A stretch of DNA of 64,000 bases from Bradyrhizobium barranii subsp. apii. GTDB taxonomy: Bacteria; Pseudomonadota; Alphaproteobacteria; Rhizobiales; Xanthobacteraceae. The stretch lies in NCBI RefSeq assembly GCF_011516635.5, contig NZ_CP096255.1, positions 9,807,501 to 9,871,500 of the forward strand, read 5' to 3'. Position numbers and translations under genes: made by a program. The notes below the pieces were generated by a model, which worked only from the letters and a program-made list of their open reading frames with translations, ran no database searches and had not been told where the DNA came from. Shown here one piece after another: positions 8,617 through 17,486 of this stretch; position 1 is the first letter of the stretch, and each line of letters opens with the position of its first letter.

Positions 8617-10461
8617 CTACGTCGCCTTCTTCGCGAACGTCGCCTTGAGATTGTCGAACAGCTCCACCTTCACGCCGTTGCGGCGCATGATGAAGCTCTG
8701 CTGGAGCACCGAGAGCGTGTTGTTCCAGGCCCAGTAGATCACGAGACCCGCCGGGAAGCCCGCCAGCATGAAGGTGAAGATCAGCGGCATCCAGTTGAAG
8801 ATCAGCTGCTGGGTCGGATCCGGCGGCGTCGGGTTCAGCTTCATCTGGAACCACATCGTGATGCCCATGATGATCGGCCAGATGCCGAGCGCGAGGTAGT
8901 GGCCGAACACCGGGATCGTCGTCGGATCGAACGGGATCAGCCCGAACAAGGTGAACAGATTGGTCGGATCGGGCGCGGAGAGGTCCTTGATCCAGCCAAA
9001 GAACGGCGCGTGCCGCATCTCGATGGTGACGAACAGCACCTTGTAGAGCGAGAAGAACACCGGGATCTGGATCACCACGGGAAGACAGCCGGCGACCGGA
9101 TTGATCTTCTCCTTGCGGTAGATCTCCATCATCTCCTGCTGCTGCTTCACTTTGTCGTCGGGAAAGCGCTCCTTCAGCGCCTGAAGCTGCGGCTGGACCG
9201 ACTTCATCTTCGCCATCGAGGCGTAGGACTTGTTGGCCAGCGGGAAGAACAGCAGCTTGACGATCACGGTGACGAGCAGGATCGAGATGCCGAAATTGCC
9301 GAAGAAGCGATAGAAGAAGTCGAGGCCGAGGAACATCGGCTTGGTGATGAAGTAGAACCAGCCCCAGTCGATCAACAGATCGAAATGGTTGAGGCCGAGC
9401 TCCTTGTTGTAGCCGCCGAGGCCGGCGAACGGGAACACGCCGACGACGCCGGCTTCCTTGGCGCCGGCGAACAGCCGCGCGTTCGCGGTCGCGGTGCCGC
9501 CGATCGCGACGGTGACGGGGTCGAGCAGATAATCGGTCTGGTAGGTGTGGACGTTGCCGACCGGGTTCGACGAGAAACGCGCCTGGAGCTGGGCACTGGT
9601 GTCCGGCAGCAGCGCCGAAGCCCAGTACTTGTCGGTGATGCCGAGCCAGCCATTGGTGGCCTTGAAGTTCACCGCCTTGGCTTCGTCGATCTTCTTGTAG
9701 GCGTATTCCTGCAAGCCATCGAGATAGCCGATCAGGCCTTCATGCAGGATGTAATAGCCGGAGACCTGCGGCGTGCCGTGGCGCGAGATCAGCGCGAACG
9801 GGTAGAGCGTAACAGGCGCGTTGCCGACATTGCTCACCTCGTCCTTGAGCGTGAAGAGATAATGGTCGTCGACCGCGATGGTGCGGCGGAAGGTGAGGCC
9901 CTCGCCATTGTCCCACTTCAGCACCACCGGCGTCGTCGGCGTCAGGCTGCCGCTGCCGTCCTGCTGCCAGAGGGTCTGGGCGTCCGGCAGCTTGGCCGTC
10001 ACGCCCGTCGCCGGCACCCAGCCGAACTCGGCGTAATAGGGTTCTGCGGTGCCCGAGGGCGAATAGAGCACGATCGGCGGCGACTTCGGGTCGACCGTCT
10101 CGCGGTATTGCACCAGCGCAATGTCGTCGATGCGGCCGCCCTTCAGCGAGATGCTGCCGGCAATCCGCGGCGTGTCGATCTTCACGCGCGGGCTGGCTGC
10201 AATCGCGCTTTCGCGGGAAACGACCGGCTGGGCCTGGTTCGCGGCCGGTGTTGCCGGCTGGGCCGCGCTGCCGGGCTGCGGCGCGGCGCCCGGCGTTGCG
10301 GAGGCCGTCGGCTGCGGCGTGTTCTTCTGGAGCTCGGCCTGCGCCTGCTGCTGGGCGCGCTGCTTCTCCATCGCCGGCACATTGTAGAAATATTGCCAGG
10401 CGATCAGGACGAGGCCCGACAGAATGACGGCGAGGATGGTATTGCGATTGTCGGTCATCAC
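8617..10461 (-). CDS. yidC: Membrane protein insertase YidC
   Basis: Inserts and folds inner-membrane proteins, alone or with SecYEG. The 614-residue product has an N-terminal transmembrane helix (about residues 8-25), a Pro/Ala/Gln-rich linker (30-75), a large periplasmic beta domain (about 85-330), and the conserved C-terminal 60KD-IMP core with five helices beginning around 360. The core motifs NKSYASMAKMK, ERFPDDK and PVFFSLYKVLFV are clear. It starts 13 bases after rnpA. The start could be either of two adjacent ATGs. Confidence 0.97.
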   Translation of the reverse strand: MMTDNRNTILAVILSGLVLIAWQYFYNVPAMEKQRAQQQAQAELQKNTPQPTASATPGAAPQPGSAAQPATPAANQAQPVVSRESAIAASPRVKIDTPRIAGSISLKGGRIDDIALVQYRETVDPKSPPIVLYSPSGTAEPYYAEFGWVPATGVTAKLPDAQTLWQQDGSGSLTPTTPVVLKWDNGEGLTFRRTIAVDDHYLFTLKDEVSNVGNAPVTLYPFALISRHGTPQVSGYYILHEGLIGYLDGLQEYAYKKIDEAKAVNFKATNGWLGITDKYWASALLPDTSAQLQARFSSNPVGNVHTYQTDYLLDPVTVAIGGTATANARLFAGAKEAGVVGVFPFAGLGGYNKELGLNHFDLLIDWGWFYFITKPMFLGLDFFYRFFGNFGISILLVTVIVKLLFFPLANKSYASMAKMKSVQPQLQALKERFPDDKVKQQQEMMEIYRKEKINPVAGCLPVVIQIPVFFSLYKVLFVTIEMRHAPFFGWIKDLSAPDPTNLFTLFGLIPFDPTTIPVFGHYLALGIWPIIMGITMWFQMKLNPTPPDPTQQLIFNWMPLIFTFMLAGFPAGLVIYWAWNNTLSVLQQSFIMRRNGVKVELFDNLKATFAKKAT

Positions 10462-10474
10462 TATTGTCTCGTCA

Positions 10475-10876
10475 TCAATCCGGTTTGCGGCTGGTCGCAG
10501 GAGCGGGGCCGGGCCTTGAGCCGTCGGTTCTTGAGCCGCGTCCCTTGTGCGTATGCCGCGCAGGCTTCGTGAACGCTATGCGCAGATCGTCGAGCATGGT
10601 GGCGAAGTCGCGCGAGAGCGCGTCCCTTCGGCCGACCAGTACATAGTCATGATGGGGCTGCATCGACACCGGGTCGAGCCGCTTCACCAATTCGCGAAGC
10701 CGGCGCCGGATGCGATTGCGCTGGGGGGCGTTGCCGTTCTTTTTGGTAACGGTGAAGCCGATCCGGATCGGGCCGCTGTCGTCGCGGCGGCGGCTTTGCA
10801 GGACGAACGCGGGACTATTCGCCCGCGCGCCATTGGCAACGGCGAGGAAATCCGCTCGCTGCCTCAGCCGATCCAT
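10475..10876 (-). CDS. rnpA: Ribonuclease P protein component
   Basis: Protein cofactor of RNase P, which matures tRNA 5' ends. The 133-residue product has the basic RNR signature QRNRIRRRLREL near residues 52-63 and the N-terminal aromatic substrate-binding patch around DFLAV. The C-terminal 30 residues are a Pro/Ser/Arg-rich low-complexity tail, as seen in other rhizobiales. It sits in the conserved order rpmH-rnpA-yidC. Confidence 0.95.
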   Translation of the reverse strand: MDRLRQRADFLAVANGARANSPAFVLQSRRRDDSGPIRIGFTVTKKNGNAPQRNRIRRRLRELVKRLDPVSMQPHHDYVLVGRRDALSRDFATMLDDLRIAFTKPARHTHKGRGSRTDGSRPGPAPATSRKPD

Positions 10877-10904
10877 GATGAAATCCCAAAAATGGGGGTC
10901 CGGC

Positions 10905-11039
10905 TCAGGCGCTCAGACGCTTGCGGCCGCGGGCGCGGCGGGCGGCGAGAACCTTGCGGCCGCCGGCAGTGGCGAGACGGGCACGGAAGCCGTGACGGCG
11001 CTTGCGCACCAGTTTGCTGGGTTGATAAGTCCGCTTCAC
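10905..11039 (-). CDS. rpmH: 50S ribosomal protein L34
   Basis: A 44-residue very basic ribosomal protein. Conserved KRTYQPSKLVRKRRHGFRAR and the C-terminal GRKRLSA are present. The start is a GTG at 11039, preceded on the coding strand by GGAG about nine bases upstream. An in-frame ATG far upstream at 11243 would add an unrelated leader and is rejected. First gene of the rpmH-rnpA-yidC transcript. Confidence 0.96.
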   Translation of the reverse strand: MKRTYQPSKLVRKRRHGFRARLATAGGRKVLAARRARGRKRLSA

Positions 11040-11401
11040 GGGTTTTTCTCCGCTGACCGGGCAATTTGCCTGTAGAATTGATGATAAAGTCCGGAAGATG
11101 CGGCCCAAAACGGGCCCTTTTCGGCCCCAAGAGAGCCGCTCCCGGCGTGCGCACCGGGTCATCGCGGACAATTTGCGCGGCTTATAAGCGAGCGTCTTCT
11201 TTTCGTCAACGTCGCAAGAGCGCACTGTTCCGGTGAATATCACTGTTTGTGCGGGGTTTTTAACCCTTGAGGTGGCGACTCGCGATATCAGAGCTTACAT
11301 CCCACCTTGAGAGATTAGCGATCCGTAATTTGACCGGCCCCCGGCCGGGTCGCATCCTTCATCAGCCAGGCTCTATTACAAAGCCAACAGGGGCGAACTT
11401 C
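11040..11401. other. Divergent intergenic region between rpmH and the histidine kinase
   Basis: 362 bases between two outward-facing genes. Holds the rpmH promoter above. Frames that cross it on both strands lack family-like sequence. No clear promoter for the kinase was picked out. Confidence 0.5.
11182..11209 (-). promoter_or_regulatory. Probable housekeeping promoter of rpmH-rnpA-yidC
   Basis: On the minus strand TTGACG (11209-11204) is followed after 16 bases by TTATAA (11187-11182), close to the sigma-70 consensus. It lies about 140 bases upstream of the rpmH GTG and is the best promoter match in the gap. Confidence 0.6.
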
Positions 11402-12901
11402 GTGGCAGCGACAGACCTCCAGCCGGTCCATGATACGGATCAGCCGGGCCAGCCGGCGATGCGGCCGCGTGGGCCCAGCGGGCTTGGGCTATCCGGCAAG
11501 CTGCTGCTGCTCACCGTCCCCCTGGTGATGATTGCCGCTGTCCTGCTCTACGTGCCCGCCATCGCCAACTTCTGGGTCAACCGGCTCAATGACCGCGTCG
11601 CGGCGGCTAACACCGCCGCGCTGGTGCTCGACGCCGCCCCGCTCGGCATGGTCCCCGAGTCGCTGTCGCGCGAGATCCTGAAAAGCATCAATGCGCGTGC
11701 CGTCGCCATCAAGATGGGACAGCAGCGACGGCTGCTCGCCAGCGACAACCTTCCCACCGCCATCGAGCATGACATCGACCTGCGCGACATGACGGTGTGG
11801 GAGGCGATCACCGGCTCGTTCCGGATGATGCTCGAGACCGGCAACCAGGCCATCCGCATCGTCGGGCCCGGCGTCGGCAACGCCCAGTTCATCGAGATCG
11901 TGACCGATGAGCTGCCGCTGCGGCAGCAGATGTATCGCTTCTCCCGCAACGTCGTGGTGGTCGCGCTGATCATCGCGGTGCTGACCGCGGGCCTCGTCTA
12001 TCTCGTGCTGCATTATCTCTTCGTGCGCCCGATGCGGCGGCTGACCGCGAGCCTGGTCGGCTTCCACGAAAACCCCGAAAGCTCGGCGCGGATCATCGTG
12101 CCGAGCCAGCGCAGTGATGAAATAGGCGTCGCCGAGCGCGAATTGTCGGACATGCAGCGCGATCTGATGTCGATGCTGCACCAGAAGAGCCGGCTCGCCG
12201 CCCTCGGCCTCGCCGTCTCCAAGATCAACCACGATCTGCGCAATCTGCTCGCGTCGGCCCAGCTTCTGTCCGACCAGCTCGCCAGCGTGCCCGATCCGCG
12301 GGTGCAGCGCTTTGCGCCGAAGCTGGTGCGCTCGCTCGAGCGCGCCATCGCCTTCTGCCAGTCGACGCTGTCCTACGGCCGCGCCCAGGAAGCGGCGCCC
12401 GACCGCCGCATGATCATGATCGAGCCCGTGGTGCTGGAGGTGCGCGAAACCGCGGGCCTCGCCAGCGACGCCTCGATCGCCTGGGTCGCCGCGATCGAGC
12501 GCGGGCTCGCGGTCGATGCCGATCCCGACCAGCTCTTCCGCGTGCTGCTCAACCTCGTCCGCAACGCCGCCCAGGCGCTGGAAAGCCATTCGTCGGGCGA
12601 CGGCGGGGCGCAGCAGATCCGGATCACGGGAAAGCGCGAAGGTGCCGTCGCCATCCTGGAGGTCTCCGACACCGGCCCCGGCGTCCCGCAGAAGACCCGG
12701 GACCATCTGTTCGAGGCGTTCCAGACCTCCGGCCGCCCCGGCGGCAGCGGGCTTGGCTTGGCGATCGCCGCCGAGCTGGTCCGCGCCCATGGCGGCGAGA
12801 TCCATCTGGTCGAGGGCACCATCGGCGCCACCTTCCGGATCGTCATCCCCGACCGCCCCGTGGAACTCCTCTCCATCCGCAACGAGCGGCAGAGGGCGTA
12901 G
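11402..12901 (+). CDS. Membrane-bound HAMP sensor histidine kinase
   Basis: A 499-residue two-component sensor kinase. Transmembrane helices at about 35-55 and 182-204 flank a periplasmic sensor region; a HAMP-like linker follows (LFVRPMRRLTASLVGF). The H-box is KINHDLRNLL with the phosphoacceptor His near 276, the N-box NLVRNAAQAL near 385, G1 DTGPGVP near 423 and G2 GGSGLGLAIA near 448. The frame is open from 11267, but the GTG at 11402 (VAATDLQ) gives a sensible N-terminus; the true start is uncertain. No response regulator is adjacent, so its partner is unknown. Confidence 0.88.
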   Translation: MAATDLQPVHDTDQPGQPAMRPRGPSGLGLSGKLLLLTVPLVMIAAVLLYVPAIANFWVNRLNDRVAAANTAALVLDAAPLGMVPESLSREILKSINARAVAIKMGQQRRLLASDNLPTAIEHDIDLRDMTVWEAITGSFRMMLETGNQAIRIVGPGVGNAQFIEIVTDELPLRQQMYRFSRNVVVVALIIAVLTAGLVYLVLHYLFVRPMRRLTASLVGFHENPESSARIIVPSQRSDEIGVAERELSDMQRDLMSMLHQKSRLAALGLAVSKINHDLRNLLASAQLLSDQLASVPDPRVQRFAPKLVRSLERAIAFCQSTLSYGRAQEAAPDRRMIMIEPVVLEVRETAGLASDASIAWVAAIERGLAVDADPDQLFRVLLNLVRNAAQALESHSSGDGGAQQIRITGKREGAVAILEVSDTGPGVPQKTRDHLFEAFQTSGRPGGSGLGLAIAAELVRAHGGEIHLVEGTIGATFRIVIPDRPVELLSIRNERQRA

Positions 12902-13064
12902 TCGGCCAGCGACCCACCCGGGAAATCGTCACCTCTCTGTAAAATCTCCCCCTCCCGGACCTTGCCAATCGAGGCAAGAGCGGTTAGTCAGAGCGCTCTT
13001 TCGCACCCCTCCGGCGCTGTCCGGAGGCTGCCTGCGGGCCCAGCCCGCACTGTTTGCGAAAAAC

Positions 13065-13141
13065 GCGCCCGTAGCTCAGCTGGATAGAGCATCAGACTAC
13101 GAATCTGAGGGTCGGACGTTCGAATCGTTCCGGGCGCGCCA
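13065..13141 (+). tRNA. tRNA-Arg (anticodon ACG)
   Basis: 77-base cloverleaf: acceptor GCGCCCG/CGGGCGC (7 bp, perfect), D-arm starting GCTC, anticodon stem TCAGA/TCTGA with loop CTACGAA giving anticodon ACG, T-arm with GTTCGAATC-type loop, discriminator G and an encoded CCA. An integrase gene starts about 80 bases downstream in the same orientation, so the 3' end is the probable integration site of the island. Confidence 0.97.
13100..13141 (+). other. Probable attachment site (left end of the island) in the tRNA-Arg 3' half
   Basis: Inferred from the tRNA-integrase arrangement. tRNA-targeting tyrosine integrases normally recombine within the anticodon or T-arm half and leave a direct repeat at the far end. 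No copy of this 3' segment was found by reading the rest of the window, so the exact core is unknown. Confidence 0.45.
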
Positions 13142-13227
13142 TCATCTCGCGAAGTCCTTGTTTCTCGGGAATAAATCGACAAATCAATAGCTTCGTCCTG
13201 CCGCACTGGTATCAAGCGGTGGGATCA

Positions 13228-15126
13228 ATGGTGCGTGTCGTGGGACTTGGACTGATACAGAACGAGCATGGCGTTTGGTGTGTGCGCCGGAAGGTGCCCA
13301 AGCGTCTCGAAGAGGCAGTTGCGAGAGTTCAGGGAGCGGCGAGAGCACGACAGCCATGGCTCAAGCGTTCATTGCGCACCAAGGATGAGAAGCGAGCCAA
13401 GGTTCTCGCCAAGCCGATCATGATGGAGTTCGACCGCATCCTCGCGCAAGCCGAGGCTCTGCTTGTCGAGCACCCCGTGCGCACGTCGCTGACCGAAGCT
13501 GAAATCAAAACCATCAGCGACTACTTTTATGCGCACGAGCTGAACGCTGACCAAGAGCTTCGCGAGGAGGGCGTTGGGTCTGATCCGGTGTTTGCAGACG
13601 TTCATCGTCAGCTCACCGAGGCTGGTGTCGAGTTCGCAAGCCCCTTTGATGTCTCGCAGGGCTCCTCCGGCCTCTCAGACAGGATGATGCACAAGATTGA
13701 GGAGGACACTTCAGCCGTGCTGCCTGCATTGAAACAGGCTTTGGCGCGCGGCAAAGTAGACTTCATCCGCTATGAGGTCAGCGAGCTGCTTCAGCTCTTC
13801 CGCATCAATCTCGATCCCAACTGCCCCGACTTTCGCAAGCTGGCGCTCGCCGTCATGAGGGCCGAGGTCCGGGCCTTGGAGGCCATCCAAGCGCGCCATC
13901 AAGGCGAGCCGATTGAGAGCCCCAAGCTGGTCGAACCTGGAGCAACCAGCGTGTCCGCGTTGGGTAGTTGGCGCTTGCGGGCTGCTTACGAGGGTTGGGT
14001 CAAAGTGGAGCCACGCAAGAAATCCACTCAGCTCGAATTTGCGCGCGGGATTGATCGCTTCATTGAGCTTCACGGTGATCTTGATATCTCCCAGATCAGC
14101 CGCCGCCATGTGCGCGAGTTTCGGGACGCGGCGCAGCTCGTACCGGCAAGGAGAAGTGGGAAGCTCCTCAAGGCCGGTCTGCCTGAGCTTGTTGAATACT
14201 CACGCAAGCATCCCAATGAGCCGCGACTGAAGGCGGCCACCATCAACAAATGGCTAAATTGCCTCGGAGCGGTGCTGAACTGGTCGCGGAAAAATGGGCT
14301 CATCCCTGATGAGGTGCCGTGGTCCGATCCTGTATCCGGCATGCGCTTGACGGAAAGCAAAAGCAATCGACAGCCGTGGGAAGTCGATGAACTCAAGTTG
14401 CTCTTTGGGTCACCTGTGTATCGCAGAGGCGAGCGACCAATGGGCGGAAAAGGTGAAGCCGCATTCTGGCTGCCGCTCCTCGCACTGTTTAGCGGCGCGC
14501 GCCTGAACGAATTGGCGCCGTTGACTGTCGAAGACGTGAAGATTGACGCAGCATCAGGGGTGCGCTTCGTGACGGTCATTGAAGACGAAGACGCGGGTAG
14601 AGGTGTCAAGACCGAGCAATCGGTGCGGGCCGTTCCGGTTCACCCGGAGCTTGTGCGGATCGGCTTTATTGACTTCGTAGATTACGTTCGTGCGTCTGGT
14701 GGGGCCCCCGCGCGCCTTTTCCCGCAGCTCACAGCCGGTTCAAAGGGCGGCTTTGGGGAAGCATTTTCAAAGTGGTTTGGCCGCTACAAGCGCGCACTCG
14801 GGGTCGAGAACCCGAGCAGCGTCTTCCATTCGTTTCGACATGGCTTCAAGGATGCGCTGCGCGCGGCGGGCGTGCAGGAAGACGTCAATGACGCTCTGAC
14901 CGGCCACAGCGGAGGCAATGCCGTTGCGCGAGGTTACGGGTGGCGAGATATGGTTCGCCGCTTCGGTTTTCCGAGGCTGAATGCCGCGGTGGAGAAGGTA
15001 GCTTATCCCGGTCTCGACCTCACAGACATCCGGTGGACAGCAGCTCAAATCACATCAAACAGTAGGGCCATAAAAGGACCTGATAGGTCATCCGCAAGGT
15101 ACAAGAAGTCACTGCGAGCGCGCTGA
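13228..15126 (+). CDS. Tyrosine-type site-specific integrase of the tRNA-Arg island
   Basis: About 632 residues. The N-terminus (GLIQNEHGVWCVRRKVPKRL) resembles the DUF6538-type arm domain that precedes phage-like integrases in proteobacteria, followed by a long helical region, a core-binding domain (about 250-345) and the catalytic domain. Catalytic residues are visible: Arg in SGARLNELAPL near 422, HSFRH near 535, GHS near 558, and the nucleophile Tyr in RGYGW near 568. An alternative GTG start lies three codons upstream at 13219. It is expected to integrate and excise the element at the adjacent tRNA-Arg. Confidence 0.92.
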   Translation: MVRVVGLGLIQNEHGVWCVRRKVPKRLEEAVARVQGAARARQPWLKRSLRTKDEKRAKVLAKPIMMEFDRILAQAEALLVEHPVRTSLTEAEIKTISDYFYAHELNADQELREEGVGSDPVFADVHRQLTEAGVEFASPFDVSQGSSGLSDRMMHKIEEDTSAVLPALKQALARGKVDFIRYEVSELLQLFRINLDPNCPDFRKLALAVMRAEVRALEAIQARHQGEPIESPKLVEPGATSVSALGSWRLRAAYEGWVKVEPRKKSTQLEFARGIDRFIELHGDLDISQISRRHVREFRDAAQLVPARRSGKLLKAGLPELVEYSRKHPNEPRLKAATINKWLNCLGAVLNWSRKNGLIPDEVPWSDPVSGMRLTESKSNRQPWEVDELKLLFGSPVYRRGERPMGGKGEAAFWLPLLALFSGARLNELAPLTVEDVKIDAASGVRFVTVIEDEDAGRGVKTEQSVRAVPVHPELVRIGFIDFVDYVRASGGAPARLFPQLTAGSKGGFGEAFSKWFGRYKRALGVENPSSVFHSFRHGFKDALRAAGVQEDVNDALTGHSGGNAVARGYGWRDMVRRFGFPRLNAAVEKVAYPGLDLTDIRWTAAQITSNSRAIKGPDRSSARYKKSLRAR

Positions 15127-15228
15127 GGCGGATCGAGGAGGCGCTGAACGCCCGAGGCATACCCATCGAACCCGGAGGGCATGTACGCTCAGTCCGGTGC
15201 TAACATCGCCAAATTCCCATGATAGCAA

Positions 15229-16041
15229 TCACGCTTTTACTTCGGTTTCCTTCGAAGCCTTATGGCGCTGTGGCGCGCTTGCACCATTTGGAAGGCGTAT
15301 GCGGACCTTTTGGAAGCGCCGCCGATGCCACTCCCATCCATTTCGTTTCTTCCTCGCCGCCTTGGCTTCGACTTGGTCAGCATGCAGGACCACCATGAGG
15401 AGCCTCTCGACTCTATCAAGGTTTTCCTGCGCCCCCGAAGCCTTGTCTTTCGAACGAAGAACGCCGGTCAGGATGGGTGTGGCCGTTGCGTCCAGCTTCA
15501 ACCGCTCCTTCCACCGCACGTAGCTTTGCCCCACCTTTGCTCTGTGCTTCGCGTAGCTGGGATGCTTCGGGAACCTAAGTCGAGGCTGGGGCCCCCGAGC
15601 TTTCACGACGAACTCAGTGACGGGCGACCCAAACCTTCTCTTGTCCAGCAACCCCCTGTAAGTGACCAGCGTATCGGACACGCGCTCCAACATGCGGGCC
15701 GCAGTTTTGTAAGGCACGTCGAGCGCCTCAGCCACCTCGGGCACGCTCACGTTACGACTGTTGGTCTCACTAAGAACGTAAGCCAAGCGCATCCAGTTCA
15801 CGTAAGACACTCGGGTCCGTTCGAGCGCGGTGCCAACGGTGGCTGTGAATTGTCGGCGACATTCTCGGCAATGACGCAGCCCCGCACGATGGGACTGCTT
15901 CTCTCCCCCAATTTCAAAGCTCTGAGCCTTCGCGTGACAGTGGGGGCACACGGGGCCGTCGGGCCATCTCAAGGCTTCCACAGCGGCTCTCGCAGCATGT
16001 TCATCATGGAAGACGGGATGGCTGGAAGGGAAAGTCTTCAT
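15229..16041 (-). CDS. Zinc-ribbon transposase-like protein without a DDE domain
   Basis: A 270-residue protein convergent with the integrase. Residues about 30-70 form a zinc ribbon (CPHC ... CREC, then RRQFTATVGTALE) like the N-terminal domain of IS1595/ISXO2 transposases, followed by a helix-turn-helix-like region (VAEALDVPYKTAARMLERV). The C-terminal 120 residues are basic and show no recognisable DDE/ISXO2 catalytic domain. It could be a domesticated transposase fragment acting as a DNA-binding regulator, or a degenerate transposase. No terminal inverted repeats were recognised around it. Confidence 0.6.
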   Translation of the reverse strand: MKTFPSSHPVFHDEHAARAAVEALRWPDGPVCPHCHAKAQSFEIGGEKQSHRAGLRHCRECRRQFTATVGTALERTRVSYVNWMRLAYVLSETNSRNVSVPEVAEALDVPYKTAARMLERVSDTLVTYRGLLDKRRFGSPVTEFVVKARGPQPRLRFPKHPSYAKHRAKVGQSYVRWKERLKLDATATPILTGVLRSKDKASGAQENLDRVERLLMVVLHADQVEAKAARKKRNGWEWHRRRFQKVRIRLPNGASAPQRHKASKETEVKA

Positions 16042-16152
16042 CGTGGCGAGTCGTTAGCGGACCTGTTTTGTTAAGTCCATTGATTTTGCCGGGTCAAGCC
16101 AAGAAGCATAAGAAAAATCAACAGCATGCTCTGGGCTGGTGGGCGATGCTCC

Positions 16153-16214
16153 GTCCCTGTGTGAACAGGAGGCGTCTTTCGGAGCCCGCAAACGGGCGCA
16201 AGGCGGAACTGCCT
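16153..16214 (+). ncRNA. Three consecutive small hairpins in a leader
   Basis: Within 62 bases: CCTGT-gtga-ACAGG (16156-16169), GCCCG-caaa-CGGGC (16184-16197) and AGGC-ggaact-GCCT (16201-16214). They lie 35 bases before the start of the 65-residue gene. Could be a structured 5' leader, a small RNA or part of an origin-like site. No family is recognised. Confidence 0.35.
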
Positions 16215-16248
16215 GTCAGACCACGAAGTAACTACGCAAGGAACTCAA

Positions 16249-16446
16249 ATGAAATTTCCGATGAACGACACCGACTTCGAACAAGAAGAACTGAACTGGG
16301 ACGACGCGCTCGATTGGCTCTACGGGGAGCTTGAACTCTGCCAGTGCGATCCCGCCGAGAACGAATGGCAGGTTGGCTACGAAACCGCGCTTCGCGATTT
16401 CTTCTCGCATCTTATCGGACGTGATCCGAGCGAAACCCTGCACTAG
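16249..16446 (+). CDS. Small acidic protein of unknown function (65 aa)
   Basis: Strongly acidic product, about 17 Asp/Glu against 3 Lys/Arg, with several Trp residues (LNWDDALDWLYGELE). A good ribosome binding site (AAGGA) sits seven bases before the ATG, which supports real translation. The acidity and small size would fit a DNA-mimic or protein inhibitor, but that is only a guess. It is followed by a basic small protein in the same orientation. Confidence 0.6.
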   Translation: MKFPMNDTDFEQEELNWDDALDWLYGELELCQCDPAENEWQVGYETALRDFFSHLIGRDPSETLH

Positions 16447-16453
16447 GCGACCA

Positions 16454-17023
16454 ATGCAGAAACCAAAGAGAGAAATGACAACCACGACCAAATCTCGCCC
16501 ACGAAAGAAGTCTGCACGGGGCAAGGGCGCCCCGAGGGCCACTCAAGCTACATCAGCGCGCCTCAAGGAACTCTGGGCCACTCCTGAGTTTCGCGAGAAG
16601 ATGAAGCACCGAGATCAAGCGCGGATCGCGGCTGCTAAGGCCGACCCGACCAAGTTCTACAGATACGGTGTGCCCGATGGGATGCGCCGAGCCGAAGCAG
16701 AACACCTGTGGGCACGAGCAAACGAACTTGCCGATAGGTTCATCGAAGGCCTGAAGGCGAAAGGTGAACTGCCTGACCTGCCCCGCCAGGTTGCCAACAA
16801 CAACGACGGTGGGATCTTCGTGCCACCTACTGACGAAGGAAAGGCCGAGGGTGCCCTGCGCGAGGCCTTCGTGCTCGCTGTCGGACCATCGACCCCACGA
16901 GTGAAAGCTCAGGCCATCAACATCGTCCTCACGTACACCAAGGCCAAACCAACCTGCAAAGAGGCGCTTCTATGCGATAGGCCCGAAGACTTTCTGAACA
17001 CGATTATCGGCTCGGGCGACTGA
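16454..17023 (+). CDS. Small basic protein of unknown function
   Basis: A 189-residue product (or 182 from ATG 16475, which has a better AGAGAGA ribosome site). The N-terminus is Lys/Arg/Thr-rich and likely disordered (TTTTKSRPRKKSARGKG), then a helical region (LKELWATPEFREKMK) and a C-terminal helical part (VKAQAINIVLTYTKAKP). It begins eight bases after the acidic ORF, so the pair is likely co-transcribed. The helical C-terminus recalls small DNA-packaging or nucleoid proteins, but no family is recognised. Confidence 0.6.
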   Translation: MQKPKREMTTTTKSRPRKKSARGKGAPRATQATSARLKELWATPEFREKMKHRDQARIAAAKADPTKFYRYGVPDGMRRAEAEHLWARANELADRFIEGLKAKGELPDLPRQVANNNDGGIFVPPTDEGKAEGALREAFVLAVGPSTPRVKAQAINIVLTYTKAKPTCKEALLCDRPEDFLNTIIGSGD

Positions 17024-17486
17024 GCAGACGCGAGCGACACCAGCCGCACAGGGCGAACACCAGAGACACCATGGGAGACCTTAGAAGCCTCTGGTGAGCC
17101 TTGGGCGACCGACAGGTTCGTGGCCGGAAGCCTGCTGGTCTGCACAAGAGGCGAACGCCGTAGACCAAGATCAACTTATCTCTACGTGTAGATGTTGTCT
17201 TGCTGACCACATCCTATGGCTGACGTTAGCTTCTGGGCTTTGGGACGCGCCTTGTCCTAAACACCAACAAACAAACTCAACTACGACATGCCCGGTAAGG
17301 GCTCAGGGAGTCCACTGAGGCGTTTTTGATGGGTGATGGCGTTATGCCGCACCAAGGTTCTCAAACGATCCCTCAGGGCTCCCTGTGGCCCACAAGGCAA
17401 GCTCCGAGCCCGTTGTGGCTCAAGCTAATCACCTTCAACTCTCCACACCAATCTCCCCCTCAAGCTCCACTTTGATTGTTCTCTTA
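17024..17486 (+). other. Gene-free stretch before the first IS5-family copy
   Basis: 463 bases of lower GC than the flanking chromosome, with no plausible gene on either strand. It contains GGGCTCAGGGAGTCC near 17295 and CCCTCAGGGCTCCCTG near 17370, partly complementary. The insertion sequence to its right may have separated the small genes from the helicase. Confidence 0.5.

Noticed and set aside
17294..17385. Structured RNA in the gap before IS5 copy 1
   Set aside because: The partly complementary CTCAGGGAG and CTCCCTG blocks do not form a convincing stem of useful length.
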